This document shows positions 27,361 to 35,978 of a stretch of 64,000 nucleotides of DNA, piece by piece. Each line of letters opens with the position of its first letter. Position 1 is the stretch's first letter. The translations under genes and the position numbers were made by a program. Origin of the DNA: Nocardioides sp. J54 (lineage in GTDB: Bacteria > Actinomycetota > Actinomycetes > Propionibacteriales > Nocardioidaceae); assembly GCF_000519005.1 (NCBI RefSeq), contig NZ_JAER01000013.1, positions 53,472 to 117,471 of the forward strand, read 5' to 3'. Under the pieces are notes generated by a model. It was not told the origin of the DNA and made no database searches. It was given only the letters and a program-made list of their open reading frames with translations.

Positions 27361-28248
27361 TCAACCGCCGTGACGCCGGATCTGGCGCCGCACGAGCGTG
27401 CCGGCCAGGGCCGCCCCGGTCGCGGCGGAGCCGACCACGAGCCCGGCCCGGGCCGCCTTGCGCCCGGTGCGGTAGTCACGGATCCGCCAGCCGTGGGCAC
27501 GGGCGTGCGCGCGCAGCTTCGGGTCCGGGTTGATCGCGCACGGGTCCCCGACGAGGCCGAGCATGGGCAGGTCGTTGTAGGAGTCGCTGTAGGCGGAGCA
27601 GGCCGACAGGTCGAGCCCCTCCCGCTCGGCGAGCGCCCGCACCGCGACCGCCTTCGCCGGGCCGTGCAGCATGTCGCCCACCAGCCGCCCGGTGTAGACG
27701 CCGTCGACGTGCTCGGCCACCGTGCCCAGGGCGCCGGTCAGGCCCAGCCGCCGGGCGATCAGGCTCGCGATCTCGATCGGCGCCGCCGTCACCAGCCACA
27801 CCCGCTGGCCCTGGTCGAGGTGCATCTGGGCCAGTGCGCGGGTCCCCGGCCAGATCCGGTGCGCCATCGCCTCGTCGAAGATCTCCTCGCCGATCTCCTC
27901 CAGCTCCTGCACCGTGTGCCCGGCGATGAAGGCGAGCGCCGAGTTGCGGGCCTCGGCGACGTGCTCGGGGTCCTCGACGCCGACGACGCGGAAGTAGGCC
28001 TGCTTCCACGCGGCGCCGAGCAGGTCGCGGGTGGTGAAGAAGTCGCGACGGTAGAGCCCGCGGGCGAGGTGGAAGATGCTCGCACCCTGCATGACGGTGT
28101 TGTCGACGTCGAAGAACGCCGCGGCGTTCGGGTCCGCCGGCTGGGCGAGCGCGGTCTCGACCTCCGCGGCAGCGGCAGCCGCCTCACCGGCGAGCTTCGA
28201 GCGCTGCTGGAGGTTCAGGCGGCGAGGCCGGTCGGCCGACGATCCCAT
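27361..28248 (-). CDS. HAD-IB family phosphatase, SerB1-like (Rv0505c-like)
   Basis: 295 aa from the ATG at 28248. HAD motif [16 protein letters not shown] near residue 45, motif [14 protein letters not shown], the Lys region [10 protein letters not shown] and motif [14 protein letters not shown]. This is the HAD-IB group, which includes phosphoserine phosphatase SerB and lipid phosphatases. A hydrophobic segment near the C-terminus ([20 protein letters not shown]) suggests membrane attachment, unusual for a serine-biosynthesis enzyme, so a lipid or sugar-phosphate substrate is possible. It lies divergent from the acyl-CoA ligase, with an inverted-repeat operator candidate between. Confidence 0.85.
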   Translation of the reverse strand: MGSSADRPRRLNLQQRSKLAGEAAAAAAEVETALAQPADPNAAAFFDVDNTVMQGASIFHLARGLYRRDFFTTRDLLGAAWKQAYFRVVGVEDPEHVAEARNSALAFIAGHTVQELEEIGEEIFDEAMAHRIWPGTRALAQMHLDQGQRVWLVTAAPIEIASLIARRLGLTGALGTVAEHVDGVYTGRLVGDMLHGPAKAVAVRALAEREGLDLSACSAYSDSYNDLPMLGLVGDPCAINPDPKLRAHARAHGWRIRDYRTGRKAARAGLVVGSAATGAALAGTLVRRQIRRHGG

Positions 28249-28269
28249 GTGATCACTCTAGAGATCACA
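28248..28269. promoter_or_regulatory. Inverted-repeat operator candidate between divergent genes
   Basis: TGTGATC and GATCACA flank 8 nt (ACTCTAGA), which is itself partly symmetrical. It overlaps the start codon of the SerB-like gene and lies about 28 bp upstream of the -10 hexamer of the acyl-CoA ligase gene. Spacing does not fit a CRP site (TGTGA-N6-TCACA); a GntR- or TetR-type regulator is possible. Confidence 0.5.
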
Positions 28270-28309
28270 GTCCTCGGCTGGGTGCCGGATCGGCCGTAGG
28301 ATCGCGGGC

Positions 28310-29917
28310 ATGTCCCTGAGCGACGCCGCGACAGCTCCCGACGTGGCCGCGCTGGTCCAGGCCGCGGCCGAGGACGCCCCCGACCGGCTTGCCGTCGTCG
28401 AGGCCGGTGGCCGCGGGCTGACCTGGGCCGAGCTCGACGAGGAGGTCGGCCGCGTCGCGTCCGGCCTCGGCGCCGCCGGCGTGCTCGCCGGCCACCGGGT
28501 GATGATCGCGATGGGCAACCGCATCGAGTTCGTCACCACCTACCTCGGCGTGCTGCGCACGCAGGCGGTCGCCGTGCCGGTCAACCCCCTCTCGACCGCG
28601 GTAGAGATCGCCGGGATGCTCGTCGACTCCGGCGCCCGGATGCTCGTGGTCGACGCCGACGCCGCCGACCGGGCCCGCGAGGCGCTCGCCCGCACCGAGG
28701 TCGCGGCCGCCGCCGGCGACGAGGGTCGCCCGCTGCCCCGGCTGGTCCTCGTCGGCGCCGAGCCGGCCGACGGCGAGGTGTCGTACGACGACCTGCGGGC
28801 CGTCGAGCCGCGCCCGGTCCCGCCGCTCCCGGACCCCGAGAAGCTGGCCGTGCTCCTCTACACCAGCGGCACCTCCGGGCTGCCCCGCGCCGCGATGCTG
28901 ACCCACCGCGCGCTGCTGGCCAACGTCGACCAGGTCGCCGCGGTCGAGCCGGCGATGATCCGCTCCGACGACGTCGTGCTCGGCGTGCTGCCGCTCTTCC
29001 ACGTCTACGGCCTCGGCGCCGTGCTCGGCGGCGTGGTCCGCCACCGCGCCAAGCTCGTCCTGGCCGACCGGTTCGACCCCGAGGGCACCCTCGACCTGAT
29101 CGAGGACGAGGCGTGCAGCGTCGTCCCGGTCGCGCCGCCGGTGTTCGCCGCGTGGCAGGGCGTCGAGGCGCTCGCCGAGCGGATGGGTCCGGTGCGGATG
29201 ATCCTGTCGGGGTCCGCGCCGCTGTCCGCCGAGGTCGTCGAGCAGTTCAGCGAGCTCGCCGGCGTGCCGGTCCACCAGGGCTACGGGCTCACCGAGGCCG
29301 CGCCCGTCGTCACCACCACCCTGCTCTCCACCGGCGCGAAGCCGGGCTCGGTCGGCGCCGCGCTGCCGGGCATCGACGTGCGCCTCGTCGACGACGAGGG
29401 CCGGCCGCTGGAGGGCACCGAGGCCGACGACGCGGGCGAGATCCAGGTCCGCGGGGCCAACCTGTTCAGCGGCTACTGGCCCGACGGCGCCGACGGGCCC
29501 GACGCGGACGGCTGGTGGTCGACCGGCGACGTGGGCTTCCTCGACGCCGACGGCGACCTCTTCCTCGTCGACCGGGTCAAGGAGCTGGTGATCGTCTCCG
29601 GCTTCAACGTCTACCCGACCGAGGTGGAGGCCGTGCTCGGCGAGGTCGACGGCGTCCGGCAGGTCGCCGTCCTCGGCGCGCCCGACGAGCAGACCGGCGA
29701 GGCCGTCGTCGCCTACGTCGTGCCCGGCGACGGGACCGGCGAGGACCAGCTCGTCGACGCGGTCCGCGCCGCCGCACAGGAGCGGCTGGCGCCGTACAAG
29801 CGGCCGAGCCGGGTCGAGGTCGTCGCCACCTTGCCGCGCACCGTCACGGGCAAGGTCCGCAAGGGGATGCTCCGCGGCTACGAGCGCCGCAAGGCACTGG
29901 GCATACTCGAGTCGTGA
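28310..29917 (+). CDS. Long-chain acyl-CoA ligase (AMP-binding)
   Basis: 535 aa. It activates a carboxylic acid with ATP and CoA through an acyl-adenylate. Motifs: P-loop-like LLYTSGTSGLPRAAMLTH, GYGLTEAAPVV, WWSTGDVGFLD, VDRVKELVIVSGFNVYPTE and the C-terminal catalytic Lys region LPRTVTGKVRKGMLR. It belongs to the FadD-like ANL group; chain length cannot be told. TAGGAT at 28297-28302, 7 nt before the ATG, suggests a leaderless mRNA. The next gene overlaps by GTGA. Confidence 0.92.
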   Translation: MSLSDAATAPDVAALVQAAAEDAPDRLAVVEAGGRGLTWAELDEEVGRVASGLGAAGVLAGHRVMIAMGNRIEFVTTYLGVLRTQAVAVPVNPLSTAVEIAGMLVDSGARMLVVDADAADRAREALARTEVAAAAGDEGRPLPRLVLVGAEPADGEVSYDDLRAVEPRPVPPLPDPEKLAVLLYTSGTSGLPRAAMLTHRALLANVDQVAAVEPAMIRSDDVVLGVLPLFHVYGLGAVLGGVVRHRAKLVLADRFDPEGTLDLIEDEACSVVPVAPPVFAAWQGVEALAERMGPVRMILSGSAPLSAEVVEQFSELAGVPVHQGYGLTEAAPVVTTTLLSTGAKPGSVGAALPGIDVRLVDDEGRPLEGTEADDAGEIQVRGANLFSGYWPDGADGPDADGWWSTGDVGFLDADGDLFLVDRVKELVIVSGFNVYPTEVEAVLGEVDGVRQVAVLGAPDEQTGEAVVAYVVPGDGTGEDQLVDAVRAAAQERLAPYKRPSRVEVVATLPRTVTGKVRKGMLRGYERRKALGILES

Positions 29918-30186
29918 GCACCGGACCGAGCCCGACCGCGCCGCGGGTGACCCTCTACGGCCGCCCCGGCTGCCACCTCTGCGACGACGCCCGCGCGGTG
30001 ATCGAGGCGGTCTGCGCCGAGCTCGGGGAGAGCTACGTCGAGGTCTCCATCGACGACGACCCCGAGCTGGGGGACCGCTTCGCCCACGAGATCCCGGTGA
30101 CCTTCGTCGACGGCAAGCAGCACGACTTCTGGCGGGTCAGCCCCGACCGGCTGCGCCGCGCCCTCACCGGCGGCGCCGGCCGCTGA
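29914..30186 (+). CDS. Glutaredoxin-like (DUF836) thioredoxin-fold protein, Rv0508-like
   Basis: 90 aa from the GTG at 29914, overlapping the ligase stop. The active site GRPGCHLCDDA (CxxC) and cis-Pro segment HEIPVTFVDG mark a glutaredoxin-like fold. The partner thiol is probably mycothiol or a thioredoxin system, given the lineage. M. tuberculosis has Rv0508 just upstream of hemA in a comparable place. Confidence 0.88.
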   Translation: MSTGPSPTAPRVTLYGRPGCHLCDDARAVIEAVCAELGESYVEVSIDDDPELGDRFAHEIPVTFVDGKQHDFWRVSPDRLRRALTGGAGR

Positions 30187-30211
30187 CCCGCGCTCGGTAT
30201 CGTCGCCCAGC

Positions 30212-30775
30212 GTGCCCGCCCCCGCCGTCGCTCCCCGGTCGCGCCGGGCCGCCGTCGTGGTCGGGACGCTGGTCGTCCTGGCGCTGCTCCTGCTGAGCCA
30301 CTCGTTCGGGCGCGCGGAGCCGACCGGCAACTACCGGCCGCCGATGACGCCGGACACGCTGCTGACCGGCTGCTACCCGCTGCCCGGCGACGCGCGGCTC
30401 GACCTGCCCCACCAGGTGCGGCGTGACAAGGACGTGAGCACCCGGGACGGCGCCCGTCGCCGCCTGCAGGGCCAGTACGACCTCGTCGGCCGGGACGAGG
30501 CCGAGGCCCGGCTGGTCGCCGCCTTCGAGGAGGTCGGCTTCACCGAGGCGCCGGACGCCTCGGGAGGAGGGGACGGCAGCCGGACCCTGCGCCGGGGCGG
30601 TGAACGGGTGACCATCACCGTCACCGCGTTGCCCGGCACCGGCGAGGGAGACCTGGTCCGCGGGGAGTTCGTGCTCGACCTCCCGATCGTCGCGGTCGCC
30701 CGGCCCGACGACCCGGTCTGCCAGGACCGCTCCGCGACCAAGCGGTGGGTGGAGGCGTCGTGGTGGCCGTGGTGA
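30212..30775 (+). CDS. Membrane-anchored protein of unknown function
   Basis: 187 aa from the GTG at 30212. One N-terminal membrane segment (about residues 12-29, AAVVVGTLVVLALLLLSH) is followed by an extracytoplasmic region with two Cys (LTGCYPL and DPVCQD) that may pair. It is not recognised. It overlaps by GTGA the start of the polytopic glycosyltransferase-like gene, so it probably serves the same surface-glycosylation pathway. TATCGT 8 nt before the GTG suggests leaderless expression. Confidence 0.72.
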   Translation: MPAPAVAPRSRRAAVVVGTLVVLALLLLSHSFGRAEPTGNYRPPMTPDTLLTGCYPLPGDARLDLPHQVRRDKDVSTRDGARRRLQGQYDLVGRDEAEARLVAAFEEVGFTEAPDASGGGDGSRTLRRGGERVTITVTALPGTGEGDLVRGEFVLDLPIVAVARPDDPVCQDRSATKRWVEASWWPW

Positions 30776-32277
30776 GCGCGCCCGGCTGGACCGGGCGGTG
30801 GCCGGACCGCTTGCCGCCCGCCCCCGTGCTCCTCGGCTGGCTGGTCGCCGGGCACGTGCTGCTCAAGGTCGCGATGTTCCCGCTCGTGGTGTCGGCGCCG
30901 CCGTACGGCGACGAGCAGGCCTACGCCAACGGCGCGATGGCCCTGTCCAACGCGGTGCGCGACCTCTTCGCGTTCACGTCCCCCGACACGGCCGAGCTCG
31001 ACCGCAACGTCGTCGCGTCCGGCTGGTTCATGCCCGGCATGTCGATCCTCATGGCGCCGGTCTACGTCGTCTTCCCCGACGCCGGGCCCGCCCTGGTCCG
31101 CGGCTGGTGCGCCCTGATGACGATCGCGCTGCACGTCGCGGTCGTGCGCAGCCTGGTCCGGGTGCTCGGCCACCGCTGGGCGGCCGCCTACGCCGCGTTC
31201 CCCGGGCTGGTGCCGATGTACGCGTTCTTCGGCTTCGGCGCCTGGGGCGACCTCGCGGCCGGCTCGGTGCTCGCGCTGCTGGCCCTCCGGCTGTTCGAGC
31301 TCGGCCGCGGCCTGCGGCACGGTGCCGCGCCCACCCTGCGCGACGGGGTCGTGCTCGGGCTGCTCGCGATCGCGACGCTCTACCTGCGCGCCAGCACGTC
31401 GGTGCTCCTGGTCGGCCTCGGCGCCGTCACCCTGGTCGCGGCGCTGGTGCTGCTGCGCGGACGCGAGCGTTGGCGCGCGGTCGGGGCGGGCGCCGCCGGG
31501 GGAGCGGTCTTCCTCGTCCTGCTCGCCCCGTGGGCGCTCTACGCGTCCCACGTCCTCGACGCCCGGGTGGTGACCACGACGACCCTGGCCACCTCGCGCG
31601 GCAACTCCTTCGGCGACCCGCACCAGCTCTGCTTCGGCCGGTGCGACCCGGACAGCCCGGAGTGGTTCAAGCCGGTGCGCTACGCCCGTGAGGTCGCCCG
31701 CGCGACCGGCACGAACGAGGTCGAGGTGCTCGGCGAGATGTCGTCGTACGCGCGCCGCGACGTCACGCTCGACAGCTACCTCGAGGACGTCGCCCTCTAC
31801 CTGGCGGCCTACTCGCTGCAGCCGGCCGTCTTCGTCGACCACGTCTCCACCCCGGCCGAGCGCAACGTCGCCGAGACCGCCGGGGCGTGGACGGTGATGG
31901 GCACGACCTGGCTGGTCTACTTCCCGGTGCTGCTGCTGGTCGCGGTCTCGTTGTTCACCGTCGTACGACGCAGCCTGGAGGCCCGGCTCCTCGACGTCGT
32001 GGTCAAGCTCTGCATCGGCGGCCTGCTGCTCCAGCCCTTCTTCCACGTCGCGGGCGGGCGGTACTGGACCACCGCCGCGCCGTTGTGGGGCCTGGCCGCG
32101 GCCTCCCTCGTGGTGGAGTGGCTGGTGCGCACCGGACGGCTCGCCGCCCCGGCCACCGGGGTGGTCACCGACCGCGACGCGGCGGTGGAGACCTGGCTCG
32201 GGCGCATCCAGCGCCTGCTGACGGTCGCGGTTGCTGTGGTGGCCCTCGCGCTCCTCCTTGCCGTCGTGGTCCCGTGA
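30772..32277 (+). CDS. Polytopic membrane protein, GT39/GtrC-like glycosyltransferase candidate
   Basis: 501 aa if started at the GTG at 30772, which overlaps the previous stop; GTG codons at 30745 and 30760 are alternatives. Some 10-12 membrane segments are seen. The first extracytoplasmic loop has PPYGDEQAYANGAMAL, with the Asp-Glu pair expected of GT-C fold enzymes that use polyprenyl-phosphate sugars. The following genes encode a GtrB-type transferase and a GtrA-type flippase. It probably transfers a lipid-linked sugar to a surface acceptor, an inference from fold and context. Confidence 0.78.
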   Translation: MSAPGWTGRWPDRLPPAPVLLGWLVAGHVLLKVAMFPLVVSAPPYGDEQAYANGAMALSNAVRDLFAFTSPDTAELDRNVVASGWFMPGMSILMAPVYVVFPDAGPALVRGWCALMTIALHVAVVRSLVRVLGHRWAAAYAAFPGLVPMYAFFGFGAWGDLAAGSVLALLALRLFELGRGLRHGAAPTLRDGVVLGLLAIATLYLRASTSVLLVGLGAVTLVAALVLLRGRERWRAVGAGAAGGAVFLVLLAPWALYASHVLDARVVTTTTLATSRGNSFGDPHQLCFGRCDPDSPEWFKPVRYAREVARATGTNEVEVLGEMSSYARRDVTLDSYLEDVALYLAAYSLQPAVFVDHVSTPAERNVAETAGAWTVMGTTWLVYFPVLLLVAVSLFTVVRRSLEARLLDVVVKLCIGGLLLQPFFHVAGGRYWTTAAPLWGLAAASLVVEWLVRTGRLAAPATGVVTDRDAAVETWLGRIQRLLTVAVAVVALALLLAVVVP

Positions 32278-32300
32278 AGGGGTCACTAGGCTCAGGCGGC

Positions 32301-33338
32301 ATGCGCGACCGTGACGACTCGACCGGCCCCCGCCGGATCGCCTACGTCCTCCCCGTCTACAACGAGGAGGACAACATCGAGGTGTTCCACGCCGCGCTCG
32401 TGGAGGCCACCGACAAGCGCCCGGACCTCGACTTCGAGTTCGTGTACGTCGACGACGGCAGCCGCGACGCCTCGCTGGAGCGGCTCGTCGAGCTGCGTGC
32501 GCAGGACCCCCGGGTCACCGTCGTCCAGTTCTCCCGCAACTTCGGCCACCAGCTGGCCGTCACCGCCGGCCTGGACCTGGTCGCCGAGGCCCGCGACGCC
32601 GACGCCGTGGTCGTCATGGACACCGACCTCCAGGACCCGCCGCTGGTCAGCCTCGAGATGATCGACCGCTGGGAGGAGGGCGTCGAAGTCGTCTACGCCC
32701 AGCGTCGTACCCGCAAGGACACGGCGTTCAAGCGGGCCACCGCGTGGGGCTTCTACTGGGTGCTCGACCGGCTGGCCTCGATCGAGATCCCGCGCAACGT
32801 CGGCGACTTCCGGTTGATGGACGCCCGCGTCGTCGCCGAGGTCGCCCGCTACCGCGAGCACGACCGCTTCCTGCGCGGCATCGTCGCCCACGTCGGCTTC
32901 CGGCAGGAGGCGCTGCTCTTCGACCGCGACGAGCGGTACGCCGGGCGCACCGGCTACCCGCTGCGCAAGATGATCGGCTTCGCGGCGAGCGGCATCATCG
33001 GCTTCTCCACGACGCCGCTGAAGCTGATCTCGCGCATCGGCTACGCGATCTCGCTCTTCAGCGTGCTGCTGGCCTGCTACGTCCTCTTCGTCCGGCTGTT
33101 CCGCCCCGAGGACTCGGTGCCCGGGTGGGCGTTCCTCGGCGTCGGCATGTTCATGCTCAGCGGGATCCAGCTGGTGATGATGGGGGTGATCGGCAGCTAC
33201 CTCGGGCGGGTCTACGTCGAGGCCCAGGACCGGCCGCTCTACACGGTCGCGATGGTCGCCCGCGACGCGGGCGACGCGCGCACCGACCCGCGCCGGCACC
33301 GCGACATGGGTGTCCTCGACCCCGGGGCGACGCCCTGA
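32301..33338 (+). CDS. Polyprenyl-phosphate glycosyltransferase (GT2, GtrB/DPM1-like)
   Basis: 345 aa from the ATG at 32301. The cytoplasmic GT2 domain has IAYVLPVYNEEDNIEVFH, FVYVDDGSRDASLE, FSRNFGHQLAVTAGLD, VVMDTDLQDPP (DxD metal site) and NVGDFRLMD. Two C-terminal membrane helices (about residues 245-265 and 280-305) fit GtrB, which loads a nucleotide sugar onto polyprenyl phosphate. TAGGCT lies 8 nt before the ATG. It overlaps the GtrA-like gene. Confidence 0.92.
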   Translation: MRDRDDSTGPRRIAYVLPVYNEEDNIEVFHAALVEATDKRPDLDFEFVYVDDGSRDASLERLVELRAQDPRVTVVQFSRNFGHQLAVTAGLDLVAEARDADAVVVMDTDLQDPPLVSLEMIDRWEEGVEVVYAQRRTRKDTAFKRATAWGFYWVLDRLASIEIPRNVGDFRLMDARVVAEVARYREHDRFLRGIVAHVGFRQEALLFDRDERYAGRTGYPLRKMIGFAASGIIGFSTTPLKLISRIGYAISLFSVLLACYVLFVRLFRPEDSVPGWAFLGVGMFMLSGIQLVMMGVIGSYLGRVYVEAQDRPLYTVAMVARDAGDARTDPRRHRDMGVLDPGATP

Positions 33339-33778
33339 GTGGTCGCGGGGCGGCGGTCCGGTTCGCCGCCGTCGGCGTGTGCAACACCGCCATCGACGCG
33401 GCCCTGTTCTTCCTGCTTCACGACCACCTCGGCATCACCCTCGCCAACCTGGTCTCGAGCACCGCCGGCATGGTCTTCAGCTTCGTGGTCAACGGGCTGT
33501 TCACCTTCCGCGCCGACCGGCTCACCCTGCGCCACGCCGCCCTGTTCGTCGCGACCACCGGCGCGGTGATGTGGGTGGCGCAGCCGCTGCTGATCCACGG
33601 CTGGCTGTGGCTGCTCGAGCAGGGACCGGAGGTCGCCGTGGCCGGGCTCGGGGCCGCCGACGTGCGGATCGCGGGGGCCAAGCTGGCGGCGATCGCCTGC
33701 TGCCTGGTGCTGAACTTCCTCGCCTACCGCTTCGTGGTCTGGCCGGTGGAGCACCGCGAGCAGTCTGTGGCACGCTGA
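33335..33778 (+). CDS. GtrA-family membrane protein (flippase candidate)
   Basis: 147 aa if started at the CTG at 33335. Four membrane helices and the GtrA pattern RFAAVGVCNTAIDAALFFLL ... NGLFTFR ... LNFLAYRFVVW are clear. GtrA proteins are thought to flip polyprenyl-linked sugars. No ATG, GTG or TTG lies in frame before the conserved RFAAVG for about 70 codons; the first GTG (33377) would cut helix 1. CTG, overlapping the upstream stop as CTGA, is the best start. Confidence 0.85.
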   Translation: MSGRGAAVRFAAVGVCNTAIDAALFFLLHDHLGITLANLVSSTAGMVFSFVVNGLFTFRADRLTLRHAALFVATTGAVMWVAQPLLIHGWLWLLEQGPEVAVAGLGAADVRIAGAKLAAIACCLVLNFLAYRFVVWPVEHREQSVAR

Positions 33779-33887
33779 CCTGCGGCAACGTTCTGCTGAG
33801 AGCCCTCTCAGGTGCCGCGGTGCGTGGCCCGCGCCACGGCGGCGCCGAGGGCACAGGATGGGCACATTCCGGCCGATTTCTCCAATT

Positions 33888-33905
33888 TTGTTCTCACGTT
33901 CACAA
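33888..33905 (+). promoter_or_regulatory. Candidate Rex operator of the rex-hem operon
   Basis: TTGTTCTCACGTTCACAA matches the Rex operator TTGTGAA-N4-TTCACAA fully in the right half and in TTGT on the left. It sits 62 bp before rex. TTGTTC (33888-33893) can also be read as a -35 and, 17 bp on, TACAGT (33911-33916) as a -10, so bound Rex would cover the promoter and repress its own operon when NADH is low, as in Streptomyces. Confidence 0.7.
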
Positions 33906-33966
33906 ACTCCTACAGTGAACGAGTCGCGCCCCATGGGACAGGTCGGCGCGGCTGGAAAGTGGAGCT

Positions 33967-34674
33967 GTGACCGCACGGAGTTCGACTGACGCCACCCGGG
34001 TGATCCCGGAGGCCACCGTCGCCCGCCTGCCTGTCTACCTGCGGGCGCTGACGGCGCTGGCCGACAACGGTATCCGCACCTGCTCGAGCGAGGACCTCGC
34101 GTCCGCCGCCGGGGTCAACAGCGCCAAGCTGCGCAAGGACCTGTCCTACCTCGGCAGCTACGGCACCCGCGGCGTCGGGTACGACGTCGACTACCTGCGC
34201 TACCAGATCGCCCGCGAGATCGGCGTCACCCAGGACTGGCCGGTCGTCATCGTCGGCATCGGAAACCTCGGCCACGCGCTCGCCAACTACTCCGGCTTCC
34301 GCAGCCGCGGCTTCCGGGTCGTCGCGCTGCTCGACGCCGACCCGGCCCTGATCGGGCAGACCGTCGCGGGGGTGGAGGTGCAGCCCTTCGACGACCTCGA
34401 GGAGATCGTCCGCACCCACGACGTCGCCATCGGCGTCATCGCCACGCCGGCGTTCGCCGCCCAGGACGTCGCCGACCGCATGGTCGCGATGGGCATCACC
34501 AGCATCCTCAACTTCGCCCCGGCCGTGCTGACCGTGCCCGAGGGCGTGGACGTGCGCAAGGTCGACCTGTCGATCGAGCTGCAGATCCTCGCCTACCACG
34601 AGCAGCGCAAGGCCGGTGGGGCCACGCAGGGCGCCGCCGCCGCGGCCGCTGCCACCGACGGAGGTGCCGCATGA
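33967..34674 (+). CDS. rex: Redox-sensing transcriptional repressor Rex
   Basis: 235 aa from the GTG at 33967. N-terminal winged HTH (ATVARLPVYLRAL, SSEDLASAAGVNSAKLRKDLSYLGSYG) and a Rossmann NAD(H)-binding domain with VVIVGIGNLGHALANY, then GVIATPAFAAQ and SILNFAPAVL. It releases DNA when NADH binds, so it links NADH/NAD+ to respiration genes. A short Ala-rich tail ends in ATGA, overlapping hemA. Likely targets in this window are its own operon and nuo. Confidence 0.96.
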   Translation: MTARSSTDATRVIPEATVARLPVYLRALTALADNGIRTCSSEDLASAAGVNSAKLRKDLSYLGSYGTRGVGYDVDYLRYQIAREIGVTQDWPVVIVGIGNLGHALANYSGFRSRGFRVVALLDADPALIGQTVAGVEVQPFDDLEEIVRTHDVAIGVIATPAFAAQDVADRMVAMGITSILNFAPAVLTVPEGVDVRKVDLSIELQILAYHEQRKAGGATQGAAAAAAATDGGAA

Positions 34675-35978
34675 GCGTCCTGGTGGTGGGCATCTCCCAC
34701 AACTCCGCGCCGATGTCGCTGCTCGAGCGCGTCGCCCTCGACGAGGACGGCATCCACAAGCTGATGACCGACGCTGCCTCCTTCGAGCACGTCTCCGAGG
34801 CCACCGTCATCGCGACCTGCAACCGCCTCGAGGTCTACACCGAGGTCGAGCGCTTCCACGGCAGCATCGAGCAGATCTCCCGGCTCCTGGTCGACCGCGC
34901 CGGCGAGTCGACCGAGGCGATGCTCCCGCACCTCTACGTCCACTACGACGACGGCGCGATCTCGCACCTCTTCCAGGTCGCCGCGGGCCTCGACTCCATG
35001 GCCGTCGGCGAGGGCCAGATCCTCGGCCAGACCCGCGAGGCGCTGCGCCGCGGCCAGGAGCTCGGCACCGTCGGGCCCGCCCTCAACTCCCTCTTCCAGC
35101 AGGCGCTGCGCGTCGGCAAGCGCACCCGCGCCGAGACCGGCATCGACCAGGTCGCCCCGACGCTGGTCACCGCCGCCCTCCAGGAGACCGCGAAGGTCGT
35201 CGGCGACGTCGCCGGCAAGGACGTCGTCATCGTCGGTGCCGGCGCGATGGCCGGGCTGGCCACCGCGACCGTGCGCCGGCTCGGCGTCGGCCGGCTCACC
35301 GTCGTCAACCGCTCCGCCGACCGCGCCGAGCGCCTCGCCGCGCAGTACGACGGCCACGCCGCCCCGCTCGGGCAGCTCGGTGCCGAGCTCGCGCGCGCCG
35401 ACGTCGTCATCTCCTGCACCGGCTCGGCCGGCACCGTCATCGACGTCCCGCAGCTGGCCGCCGCCCGGGTGGGCAGCGACCGGCCGCTCGGGCTGATCGA
35501 CCTCGCGCTGCCGCACGACATCGACCGCGACGTGCGCGACCTGCCGGGCGTCTCCCTGGTCGGCCTGGCCGAGCTCGCCGAGCTCCTGCAGGGCGGGGCG
35601 ACCGGCCGCGAGGTCCTCGAGGTCCGCCGGATCCTCGGCGAGGAGGTCACCGCCTTCCTCGCCGCCCGCCGCCAGGCCAGCGTCACCCCGACCGTGGTCG
35701 CGCTCCGCTCGATGGCGACCAACGTCGTCGACGCCGAGATGAGCCGCCTCGAGAGCCGCCTGCCGGACCTCGACGAGACCACCCGCAACGAGATTCGCCA
35801 CGCGGTGCGCCGCGTCGCCGACAAGCTGCTCCACGAGCCCACCGTGCGCGTCAAGGAGCTCGCGAACGAGCAGGGCGCGGTGTCCTACGCCGCCGCGCTC
35901 GCCGAGCTCTTCGCGCTCGACCCCGAGGCCGTCGACGCCGTGACCCGCCCGATCGGCGTCGAGGAGGCAGGCTCGTGA
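34671..35978 (+). CDS. hemA: Glutamyl-tRNA reductase
   Basis: 435 aa; its ATG overlaps the rex stop. First step of C5-pathway haem synthesis: NADPH reduction of Glu-tRNA to glutamate-1-semialdehyde. Catalytic Cys in VIATCNRLEVY near residue 50, SMAVGEGQILGQTREAL, the NADPH loop VVIVGAGAMAGLATATV and the C-terminal dimerisation helices are visible. Normal length. It is co-transcribed with rex, hemC and hemD through 4-bp overlaps, so expression should follow Rex control. Confidence 0.97.
   Translation: MSVLVVGISHNSAPMSLLERVALDEDGIHKLMTDAASFEHVSEATVIATCNRLEVYTEVERFHGSIEQISRLLVDRAGESTEAMLPHLYVHYDDGAISHLFQVAAGLDSMAVGEGQILGQTREALRRGQELGTVGPALNSLFQQALRVGKRTRAETGIDQVAPTLVTAALQETAKVVGDVAGKDVVIVGAGAMAGLATATVRRLGVGRLTVVNRSADRAERLAAQYDGHAAPLGQLGAELARADVVISCTGSAGTVIDVPQLAAARVGSDRPLGLIDLALPHDIDRDVRDLPGVSLVGLAELAELLQGGATGREVLEVRRILGEEVTAFLAARRQASVTPTVVALRSMATNVVDAEMSRLESRLPDLDETTRNEIRHAVRRVADKLLHEPTVRVKELANEQGAVSYAAALAELFALDPEAVDAVTRPIGVEEAGS

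Noticed and set aside
28248..28269. CRP/cAMP site
   Set aside because: The TGTGA and TCACA arms are 12 nt apart, not 6.
33335..33778. Earlier ATG start for the GtrA-like gene near 32744
   Set aside because: It would overlap most of the GT2 gene with Arg-rich shadow sequence and add nearly 200 unconserved residues.
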